NCBI GenBank assembly: GCA_964442735.1
Contig: CAYUAP010000008.1
Coordinates: 8,387-72,386 of the forward strand
Direction of reading: 5' to 3'
Origin: JAUNBG01 sp964442735
GTDB lineage: Bacteria; Planctomycetota; Planctomycetia; Pirellulales; Thermoguttaceae
DNA: 64,000 nt
Each line of letters starts with the position of its first letter. Position 1 is the first letter of the stretch. Made by a program: the position numbers and the translations under genes. The notes under the pieces were generated by a model. That model had not been told where the DNA came from. It was given only the letters and a program-made list of their open reading frames with translations, and searched no databases. Shown here piece after piece: positions 36,346 to 43,856 of the stretch.

Positions 36346-37038
36346 TCAGTTTTCATAACTTTCTATGGCTAAATCGGCCTTTAATCGCTCGAACTGGCGC
36401 CGATACGATTCTCGTGACGAATGTATATGTTCCGCCTCCGTTATAAAACGAATGTCATTATCACGTGCTATTCGATGTATGTTGAAGATATGAAGTCCCT
36501 GTTGTAAATTTTGACCATAAACCAATAGAAGTTTATGTTCGTCAAACTGAATTTCATAGGGAATCGATGGATTCAGAACGGCTATCCCGGTACATCCATC
36601 GTTTGTCAAAAGATCTTCATAATCATATAATATACTTTTAAGGACCGGGAGGTCAATCCCTTCACGAAGAAGATCTTCATGTTCTCCACGTTGATGATAA
36701 TGACTACTCTCCAAGACAACGTCAACAACAGGAGCAAGGGTATCGAGCAGATCCATAAAAGTATCGAAAAGTTTTTCCATGGAAACCGCTGCCATTAAGA
36801 CGGGTATTTTTAAACCAGATTGCTGGTCTTCATATAAATCCAAACGAACTCCTTCTTCCGGAACAATACATAGATCATAGGAAGGACGTATGGCATCTGT
36901 TAATTCAAAAGCTCCATATCGGGAAACCGCTATATGTGCTTCCAATGCCTGACGATCAATCCGTTCAAAACTGTTCGTTGTTGCTGGTAACGAACCTTCC
37001 TTTATCACTGTATTAATAAAATGCTTCAAAAATCCCAT
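36346..37038 (-). CDS. Conserved hypothetical protein, about 230 aa
   Basis: The ATG at 37038 (MGFLKHFINTVI) is preferred over 37083 because a GAGAGAA stretch precedes it and the first 15 residues of the longer version look unstructured. The protein is soluble, acidic, and has no motif I recognise: segments such as YDLCIVPEEGVRLDLYEDQ and PVVDVVLESSHYHQRGEHED suggest an alpha/beta fold. It lies upstream of and close to the hydroxyacid dehydrogenase gene on the same strand. Confidence 0.55.
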   Translation of the reverse strand: MGFLKHFINTVIKEGSLPATTNSFERIDRQALEAHIAVSRYGAFELTDAIRPSYDLCIVPEEGVRLDLYEDQQSGLKIPVLMAAVSMEKLFDTFMDLLDTLAPVVDVVLESSHYHQRGEHEDLLREGIDLPVLKSILYDYEDLLTNDGCTGIAVLNPSIPYEIQFDEHKLLLVYGQNLQQGLHIFNIHRIARDNDIRFITEAEHIHSSRESYRRQFERLKADLAIESYEN

Positions 37039-37779
37039 ATTATTTGTTCTCTCAAAGAGCTGTTCATTGAAAATGAAATTCAATGGTGCTGTTTGGTATA
37101 ATTGTTTCTATTGTATTTTTGTTAATATAATCTATTATGATTAGCCCTGTTTTTCCATCCGGATAAAAAGGTCCAATATTTCCCATCGTTATAGAGTGAT
37201 ACAATATATTCTGTTTTTTGACAGACGACAGGGAACACGGATATCTCCGCCCCCCCCTCCTCAAGGCAGGATATCCGTCTGTTTTGTGCATGAATAAAAA
37301 TACAAACGTTTATTCATGTTTTCCATAAAACAGACATCTTTTAATCATATTTCGCGATGATTATTTTCCTGTCTTAACAATCAACCTACAAACAATGGGT
37401 AATCTTTTACGATAGAATTCTAGGTTATTTTTAAAGGACAATTTCTATCAGGAAAAAGATTCTTCCTTCTTTTTGATAATATTCATCTTGCCTAATCGTA
37501 AATACCGACAAAACTGTAAAATCATTATTTTTTACATTTTATTTTATTTTTTGTCTCTGGAACGAATAATAGAAAGAGCTGTTCTGAAACATTCCGGAAA
37601 AGCAGACTGTTTCTCTGTCTTCCATAATTTTTAGAATTAAATAAATTCTAAAGAATAAAGAAACATGTTTCTTAATAGTCCTTAATGTTTATGTACGAAT
37701 TACTGTTATATGTTTGTTATTGTTAATCTAAAGTCGAATAATGTAAAGATGTTTAGAAAAAAAAAACCATAATTGCTTT
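37039..37779. other. Intergenic region between divergent genes
   Basis: No gene is seen. Around 37224-37283 there is a separated inverted repeat (ACGGATATC...GGATATCCGT) with a run of C between the arms. The segment 37318-37360 (TTTTCCATAAAACAG..ATCTTTTAATCAT) closely matches 3410-3440 beside the sulfotransferase gene, so a third small repeat type may exist. The rest is AT-rich. Confidence 0.5.
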
Positions 37780-37803
37780 CCTTGTAATACATGTATTACA
37801 AGG
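37780..37803. promoter_or_regulatory. Perfect 24-bp palindrome upstream of peroxiredoxin
   Basis: CCTTGTAATACA is followed without a loop by its exact reverse complement. The centre lies about 46 bases before the start codon, where a repressor or redox regulator would be expected to bind. The TTGTAAT half site is reminiscent of Fur/PerR-type boxes, but the regulator is not identified. Confidence 0.6.
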
Positions 37804-37837
37804 GAAACACAATATTAATTTATATGAAGGAGGAATA

Positions 37838-38440
37838 ATGTCTATTTTAGTAACACAAGAGGCACCTTTATTTACAACTGCGGCTGTTCTGCCTGATAAA
37901 TCGTTTGGAGAAATATCACTCGCCGATTATCGGAATAAAAAATATGTTGTCCTTTTCTTTTATCCACTTGACTTCACCTTCGTTTGTCCCACCGAATTAC
38001 TAGCGTTTTCACGGACGGCAGACGAATTTGAACAATTGAATGTTCAACTACTGGCCTGTTCAGTGGATAGTCAATACACACATTTCGCATGGATTAATAC
38101 GCCTCGTTCTCAAGGAGGCCTCGGAGGACTTCGATATCCACTCTTGTCCGACTTGAATAAAACGATTTCCAGTGCATACCATGTTTTACTTCCCCAGGAA
38201 GGAGTCGCATTACGCGGACTCTTTTTAATTGATAAATCCGGGATCGTTCAGCATGAATTAGTCAATAATCTTCCTATCGGCCGTGATGTTCAGGAAACAT
38301 TAAGAGTGGTTCGCGCTCTTCAGTTCATCGAAAATAATGGAGAAGTCTGTCCTGCCAATTGGCATGAAGGAGATCCGGCTATGAAAGGAACTCCTGATGG
38401 TATTCGTCACTATCTCGAAAATACCTATTCTGATAAATAA
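37838..38440 (+). CDS. Peroxiredoxin (typical 2-Cys, AhpC/Prx type)
   Basis: The 200-aa protein has the peroxidatic Cys50 in FYPLDFTFVCPTEL and the resolving Cys near 171 in NGEVCPANWHEGD. It reduces hydrogen peroxide and organic hydroperoxides using thioredoxin or AhpF-like donors. The ribosome binding site is GAAGGAGG. No reductase partner gene is adjacent. The palindrome at 37780-37803 probably controls it. Confidence 0.94.
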   Translation: MSILVTQEAPLFTTAAVLPDKSFGEISLADYRNKKYVVLFFYPLDFTFVCPTELLAFSRTADEFEQLNVQLLACSVDSQYTHFAWINTPRSQGGLGGLRYPLLSDLNKTISSAYHVLLPQEGVALRGLFLIDKSGIVQHELVNNLPIGRDVQETLRVVRALQFIENNGEVCPANWHEGDPAMKGTPDGIRHYLENTYSDK

Positions 38441-38513
38441 TATGGGGACCCCATATGGTTATGAACTCCCAAAACCTGGGATGCTCCTGGAGCGTTTGAC
38501 AGACAGGAATGAA

Positions 38514-38572
38514 AACGGACATCTCGCCCGCGCTCCCAGAAAATGCCGAATTTATAGCGTCGTACTGTATAT
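38514..38572 (-). mobile_element. Family A fragment
   Basis: ACGGACATCTCGCCCGCGCTCCCAG..AAATGCCGAATTTATA and CGTCGTACTGTATA match the right half of family A. The left half is absent. Confidence 0.6.
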
Positions 38573-38639
38573 ATTTATTATTTTCACCTGAAAAATATAA
38601 TAGTGGTTGTAAACTCTTAAAAACAGGGGTTACTGAAGG

Positions 38640-38852
38640 GTAGTTATTCCCTGTTCGACCGTTTTTGGAACCACTGATATCACGGTTAAACACACAGATC
38701 GTCAGCCGTAAAATACAATATTTTACAATAACAAAAAAACATTTTTATCTATTATAATAAATAATTTTATCATAAAAAAGTTTATTTGCCAAAAAACTAT
38801 CCGTGAAAATCAGTGTTATCCGTGGTTTCACTTTATATCCGTGAACGGTTAC
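38640..38852 (+). mobile_element. Family B MITE, left end decayed
   Basis: The interior (AAAATACAATATTTTACAAT, then ATTATAATAAATAATTTTATC) and the right end GTGAACGGTTAC match family B. The left end is degenerate and no target duplication remains. Its interior provides the uninterrupted reference for the family A insertion at 63835. Confidence 0.75.
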
Positions 38853-39344
38853 CGATATTTTATTATCCTTCCTTCCGGGTCGGATTTTTCCCTTTTAATA
38901 ACGTACCGGGAGTATTCAATTCATACATTATTCAAACTATTACAAATATTACCTTCGAGGCCCGCAATAGACTTCGCCTGTAATAAATTTTAACCGGGAA
39001 GTGGACTATATCAGTAAATACTACAAGGATTACGGGCAAGGTGGTGGTCTATACTTCCACCTATATAATACAATTCTGATTTATTGGAAATAAAAATTCG
39101 ACTGTCAAAATTGGAAAACAATATCATATGGGCTTGTATTATATCTGCTCTATTGCTACAATAAAAATACTCAAACTGTAAATGATTTTATTTGTAACCA
39201 TGGATAAAATAAAATTTCACGGTCTGTTTTAGTAAAACCATCTGTGTACCGTTATAGTTTAAAATATATCGTTTACACTTCGTATCTATCTGAAATTTAA
39301 ACATTCCAATAGTAAAAACCTGGAAAAGAAAACGGGGAATTATA
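38853..39344. other. Intergenic region, no gene seen
   Basis: AT-rich leader of the Tat-signal gene at 39345. No open frame with a ribosome binding site, no clear promoter, hairpin or repeat was recognised. Confidence 0.45.
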
Positions 39345-40322
39345 ATGACAAAAAAACAGGAGAATAAAAGGGCCGTATCCCGACGGAAATTTATTGGGGC
39401 GGCAATTTCATTCGGTATTGGTGCACCATCGATTTTGGGACAGAGGATAACCATGGCGGCGAGTAATAGTGTTAAACGTCCAATACGAATTGGAGGTCCT
39501 CTGTTTACCAAGGAGACGGACCCGGAAAAATGGATGCGGGTTGCACGTATGCAAGGTTATCGCGCTGTTTACGCCCCGAATCTTTCACTCGACGATCTTT
39601 CACTCGTTCACGACTGGCGTAACGCTGCTAAATCGAACGATGTTGTCTTCGCGGAAGTCGGTTGCTGGTGTAATCTGATGGATCCCGACCCGGAAAAACA
39701 AAATTTCAATCGGGATCGATTTGTCAAGAGCCTCGCACTCGCCGAGGAACTTGACGCACGATGTGCCGTCAATATTGCGGGAAGTTATAACAGAAATTCC
39801 TGGTTCGGACCCTCAAAAGAGAATACTTCCGAAGCCTTTTTTGAAATCGCCGTCGAGAATGCACGTAAAATCATTGATAACGTCAAGCCGAAAAGAGCAA
39901 AACTAGCCTATGAAGCAATGGGCTGGGCCGTTCCCGATTCTCCTGACTCCTACCTTCGACTTTTTAAGGCGATTGACCGAAAAGAATTCGGTGTTCATCT
40001 CGATATTTGTAATATGGTCAATTCCCCAACAAAATATTGGTACAATACCGATCTCATCAACGAATCATTCGACAAGTTGGGACAATGGGTGGTCAGTTGT
40101 CACGCAAAAGATCTTCGCTGGGACATTGAGATGAATATTCATTTCGTCGAATGTATAGTCGGACAGGGAATTATTGATTATGGAACATATCTCAAGCGAA
40201 TTGCGGCTCTTCCGAATGATGTACCTCTAATGATCGAACATATGAAAGGACAAAAAGAATACGAACAATGCCGCGATACTCTCTTCGAAACAGGAACGAA
40301 AAACGATATTGCCCATGAATAA
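39345..40322 (+). CDS. Tat-exported sugar phosphate isomerase/epimerase-like protein
   Basis: The 325-aa protein has a Tat signal (SRRKFIGAAISFG) and then a xylose isomerase-like TIM barrel: LAYEAMGWAVPDSPDSYL and FGVHLDICNMVNSP carry the metal-binding Glu and Asp, followed by VVSCHAKDLRW and PLMIEHMKGQKEY. Members epimerise or isomerise sugars; export is typical of planctomycete versions. The stop codon TAA is itself the first part of the 8-bp target duplication of the family B element that follows, so the insertion occurred at the very end of the gene. Confidence 0.82.
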   Translation: MTKKQENKRAVSRRKFIGAAISFGIGAPSILGQRITMAASNSVKRPIRIGGPLFTKETDPEKWMRVARMQGYRAVYAPNLSLDDLSLVHDWRNAAKSNDVVFAEVGCWCNLMDPDPEKQNFNRDRFVKSLALAEELDARCAVNIAGSYNRNSWFGPSKENTSEAFFEIAVENARKIIDNVKPKRAKLAYEAMGWAVPDSPDSYLRLFKAIDRKEFGVHLDICNMVNSPTKYWYNTDLINESFDKLGQWVVSCHAKDLRWDIEMNIHFVECIVGQGIIDYGTYLKRIAALPNDVPLMIEHMKGQKEYEQCRDTLFETGTKNDIAHE

Positions 40323-40327
40323 AAATT

Positions 40328-40529
40328 GTACCCGTTCATGGATATAAAACCACGGATAAACACTGATTTTCACGGATAGTTTTTGGTAAACACCTTTTTT
40401 TATGATAATATTATTTATTATAATAGATAAAAATGTTTAGTTTGTTATTGTAAAATATTGTATTTTACGGCAGACTATCCATGTTTATCCGTAATATCCG
40501 TGGTTACAAAATCGTTTGTGAATGGTTAC
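40328..40529 (-). mobile_element. Family B MITE with 8-bp target duplication TAAAAATT
   Basis: Left end GTACCCGTTCATGG, right end GTGAATGGTTAC, 202 bp. TAAAAATT occurs on both sides (40320-40327 and 40530-40537). The left duplication contains the stop codon of the upstream gene. Confidence 0.9.
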
Positions 40530-40580
40530 TAAAAATTTTGGAACAAGCAAATAAACAAGAAGAATAGGAAGTGTTACAAC

Positions 40581-41543
40581 ATGTCTACAAAAAATATTTT
40601 ATGGTCATTTATTGTACTCGTCACACTAACGCTTTTCACCTCGGGTATCTCCAGAGCGCAAACGATTTCTACGATGTTTAATTCGAAAAAATCATCTCCC
40701 TTTGTCGAGCACGTTCTTGACGCGACTTCGAAACTATCCATGCGAAAATCACTGTACGAGATGATGGAAGCGGCAAAAACAAATGAAGATTTTATGAAAC
40801 GCGAGATACTTAACCGCTGGTATGCGGTAATGGAATTAAAGCCCGACCAAAAAGATCTCGAACAGTTTCAAAAGGAGTGTAACGGGAGGAATGCGGAAGG
40901 TCTAATTGTCTGGTTCATGGAAAAATATCCTGTCAACAAGGCGGAATATTCCGTATTATGTCTCATAGATTACAATGATCCATTTCAGATTAAATTGTGC
41001 GAGGTTAAACGTCAACACAACAAGGAGAATCATGCACTATGGCGTAATGCGGTCGCAAAATTCTCCGATCCGAATGCAACATTGGATGCCACAACGGAGG
41101 CGAGTCTCCTTATGTCGCTGGCAAAATTGGAGGCTCAAACCAAATCCTGGCGTCAATGTTATACTTTTTCCATGATAAAAATGGTTTACATACTGGAAAT
41201 AAAGAAAAAAAGTGAATCCAGAAACAAGTATAATACATTACTCGCCTTTATAAAACTTCATTTTCAAGGTAAAACATTGGACCAATTTCTTGAAACACAG
41301 TTTCAGATTATGGGCAGTAAAGGAATTGGTTTGGAAGAAAGAACCGGAAAAGAATACGACAACATGTCCGAACAGGAAAAAGCCGTCTTTAAAAAAGCGA
41401 CATATTCCTGGCTTTTTGACATGATAGTACAAGATGTCATGATCGAACATCGAAAAATCGCAGCACGTCAGGACAAGGAATACAATGAAGTCATTAAAGA
41501 AAAAGAAGAAGTCCGGCAACCGAAAAAAGAAAGTGGTCAATAA
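40581..41543 (+). CDS. Secreted protein of unknown function, 320 aa
   Basis: A signal peptide (IVLVTLTLFTSGISRAQ) is followed by a mostly helical, Lys/Glu-rich sequence without recognised motifs. WYAVMELKPDQKDLEQF and the long C-terminal helix ending in KEKEEVRQPKKESGQ suggest a coiled coil or helical repeat fold. The ribosome binding site is AGGAAG. It is followed by the 15-bp tandem array and then the PQQ-like gene. Confidence 0.6.
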   Translation: MSTKNILWSFIVLVTLTLFTSGISRAQTISTMFNSKKSSPFVEHVLDATSKLSMRKSLYEMMEAAKTNEDFMKREILNRWYAVMELKPDQKDLEQFQKECNGRNAEGLIVWFMEKYPVNKAEYSVLCLIDYNDPFQIKLCEVKRQHNKENHALWRNAVAKFSDPNATLDATTEASLLMSLAKLEAQTKSWRQCYTFSMIKMVYILEIKKKSESRNKYNTLLAFIKLHFQGKTLDQFLETQFQIMGSKGIGLEERTGKEYDNMSEQEKAVFKKATYSWLFDMIVQDVMIEHRKIAARQDKEYNEVIKEKEEVRQPKKESGQ

Positions 41544-41597
41544 AAGGAATGAAAAAGGACAAGAAGTAAAAAATCCTCCTTAAAGAGATAAATCGAC

Positions 41598-41867
41598 AGT
41601 ACGAGTAATAGCAGTACAAGTAATAGCAGTACAAGTAATAACAGTACAAGTAATAACAGTTCAAGTAATAATAGTTCAAGTAATAATAGTTCAAATAATA
41701 ATAGTTCAAGTAATAATAGTTCAAGTAATAATAGTTCAAGTAATAGCAGTTCAAGTAATAGCAGTTCAAGTAATAGCAGTACAAATAATAGCTGTACAAG
41801 TAATAGCAGTTCAAGTAATAGCAGTTCAAGTAATAACAGTACAAGTAATAACAGCGCGAGTAATATA
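41598..41867. repeat. 15-bp tandem array, 18 units
   Basis: Eighteen uninterrupted 15-bp units of the type AGTWCAAGTAATARC. Although the period is a multiple of three, the forward frame (Ser/Asn/Thr rich) has a stop directly before the array and no start codon. The opposite frame is a Tyr/Leu/Asn/Cys repeat without a plausible start. The array ends in the ATATGAGGAG that carries the ribosome binding site of the next gene. Confidence 0.92.
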
Positions 41868-41879
41868 TGAGGAGTTATA

Positions 41880-43142
41880 ATGCGATTGTTTATTAAAGGA
41901 TTTTGTTTCCTTCTTTTTTTAGCTGGTGTTTTGACAGTATATTCACAAGAGTGGAATGCCTGGAGGGGTCCGAATCACGATGGTAAATCGGTTGATGTCG
42001 ATCTTTTGGAGATCTGGCCGAAAGAGGGGCCGGAACTTCTGTGGGAAACAGACGGTGTGGGCGAGGGATATTCCAATCTTGTCTTTAGTGACACGCAGAT
42101 TTTTACCGAAGGTGACGAAGGGGATGATACCTATTTATATTTTCTAGATCGGGCAAATGGAAAGATTGTTCGAAAAGTCAAGGTAGGTTCGGGAGGTGAT
42201 ATTGGCGGTTACAGAGGTCCGCGTTCGACCCCCTGTACCGATGGTCTTTTCGTTTATACCTTGAACCAAAAAGGTGTTTTGACCTGTGTTGAAATCGCGA
42301 CGGGAAAAATCGTCTGGACGAAACATTATCAAGACGATTTTCAAGGGAAGATGATGAAGAGTCAACATTTAAATTTGGATTGGGGGGTCTCGGAATCACC
42401 ATTAATAGACGATAATCGGCTAATCTGTTCTCCGGGTGGCGAAAAAGGTACTTTTGTTGCGCTCGATAAACGAACCGGCGACTTGATTTGGCGAACTACT
42501 GCAATCACCGATGGATCCACCTATTGTTCTGTTCAACCAGTCGTGATTGACAAGGTTCGTCAGTATTTGGTTGTTTCCCATAATGCGGTTGCCGGAATCG
42601 ATCCAAAAAACGGTTCACTTCTCTGGAAGGCCGAATTCCCTGGTATTACGGCTGTTGCCAACGATCCTGTTTACAACGATGGAATCGTCTTTATCTCTTC
42701 TGGATATAATGTCGGGGCCTATGCCTGGAATGTTTGCAAGAATGGTGATAAATTTGTCGTCCAATCTCTTTTTCATGAAAGGAAGGCCGACAACAAGCAT
42801 CATGGAATGATACTTGTTGGTGATTTTGTTTATTATGCGTCCGATCGGGGAAGTTTTATGTGTGTCGAATTAAAAACGGGGAAGATTCAATGGGATTATC
42901 GGGAAATGAGGGGAAAAACCGCAATTACTTTTGCTGACGGAAAACTGATTCTGCGTAAAGAAAATTCCGGCGAGATTATACTGGTCGATCCTACACCGAA
43001 ACAATATCGGGAACTGGCCCGTTTTCAGCAGCCGCATCGCTCTAAAAAAAATGCCTGGACCTATCCGGTTGTCGTCGACAAAAAACTTTATATCCGGGAT
43101 CAGAACAAAATCTTTTGCTTCGACCTGGCACAAAAAAAATAA
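41880..43142 (+). CDS. Secreted PQQ-like beta-propeller protein
   Basis: The 420-aa protein has a signal peptide (FCFLLFLAGVLTVYSQ) and then opens EWNAWRGPNHDGKS, a signature of planctomycete PQQ-binding-like propeller proteins. Several blades have the pattern LDRANGKIVRKVKVG, IATGKIVWTKHY, LDKRTGDLIWRT, IDPKNGSLLWKAEF and ELKTGKIQWDY. No catalytic residues of PQQ dehydrogenases are evident, so a scaffold or binding role is as likely as enzyme activity. GAGGAG precedes the start. Expression could be influenced by the 15-bp array directly upstream. Confidence 0.85.
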   Translation: MRLFIKGFCFLLFLAGVLTVYSQEWNAWRGPNHDGKSVDVDLLEIWPKEGPELLWETDGVGEGYSNLVFSDTQIFTEGDEGDDTYLYFLDRANGKIVRKVKVGSGGDIGGYRGPRSTPCTDGLFVYTLNQKGVLTCVEIATGKIVWTKHYQDDFQGKMMKSQHLNLDWGVSESPLIDDNRLICSPGGEKGTFVALDKRTGDLIWRTTAITDGSTYCSVQPVVIDKVRQYLVVSHNAVAGIDPKNGSLLWKAEFPGITAVANDPVYNDGIVFISSGYNVGAYAWNVCKNGDKFVVQSLFHERKADNKHHGMILVGDFVYYASDRGSFMCVELKTGKIQWDYREMRGKTAITFADGKLILRKENSGEIILVDPTPKQYRELARFQQPHRSKKNAWTYPVVVDKKLYIRDQNKIFCFDLAQKK

Positions 43143-43278
43143 TCGTCTTTTGTAAATCGCGGCGACTTTTCCTTGAATCGATTCCCCATGTTTAATATTT
43201 AGCATAAACATTAAACATTGATATAACAGAAATTATTGGGGTTTCACAAGAGTTGGTTTAAAGGCCATATCGGCAGGA

Positions 43279-43493
43279 GTAACCATTCACGAACGATTTT
43301 GGAACCACGGATATCACGGATATCACGGATAAACACTGATAGTCTGTCGAAAAATACAATATTTTACAATAACAAACTAAACATTTTTACCTGTCATCAT
43401 AAATAATTTTATCATAAAAAAGTTTGTTTGCTAAAAAACTATCCGTAAAAATCAGTGTATACGTGGTTTCACTTTATAACCGTGAATGGTTAC
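43279..43493 (+). mobile_element. Family B MITE with 8-bp target duplication CGGCAGGA
   Basis: GTAACCATTCACG at the left is the exact inverse of CGTGAATGGTTAC at the right, 215 bp. CGGCAGGA flanks it on both sides (43271-43278, 43494-43501). The best reference copy for the family. Confidence 0.93.
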
Positions 43494-43538
43494 CGGCAGG
43501 AAAAGACCACGAGGTAATTTCATGCCCCATTGTACCAG

Positions 43539-43569
43539 AATAGCCCGTGATTAATGTTCACGGGCTATT
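43539..43569 (+). terminator. Possible terminator after the PQQ-like gene
   Basis: AATAGCCCGTGA and TCACGGGCTATT form a perfect 12-bp stem with a seven-base loop. The T-run is short. The stem lies about 400 bases past the stop, with a mobile element between, so it may once have been closer. Confidence 0.5.
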
Positions 43570-43580
43570 TGCAACAGGTT

Positions 43581-43645
43581 GATAAATGATGTTAATAAAT
43601 GTTGTTAATAAATGATGTTGATGAATGATGTTGATGAATGATGTA
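43581..43645. repeat. 13-bp tandem repeat, five units
   Basis: GATAAATGATGTT and variants five times, ending at the edge of a degenerate family A element. Confidence 0.85.
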
Positions 43646-43755
43646 GTCAAGGCCATTTTAATATCCTTTTTTCAAAACAGGTGGACACCTGTTTTGAAGG
43701 ATGCGAACGAGACGTTCCTGTTCTCGTAAAAGACCATAATATAATATCCTGTACG
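43644..43755 (-). mobile_element. Diverged family A element with compensated hairpins
   Basis: TAGTCAAGG starts the element; the ends are decayed, but hairpin 1 is AAAACAGGTG GA CACCTGTTTT and hairpin 2 GAACG AGA CGTTC. Compared with the standard copies both arms changed together, keeping the stems perfect. Confidence 0.55.
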
Positions 43756-43856
43756 ACATCTTTTACAACATATATAATCTATCTGTTTACATGGACAACA
43801 TGTGTCCCGATTATCGGCTTTTCCATGGATTTAATGACAAAACCTATGTCTGTTTT

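Noticed and set aside
41494..41844. Minus-strand open frame rich in Tyr, Leu, Asn and Cys
   Set aside because: It is the complement of the 15-bp array; no start with a ribosome binding site and no non-repeat conserved part.
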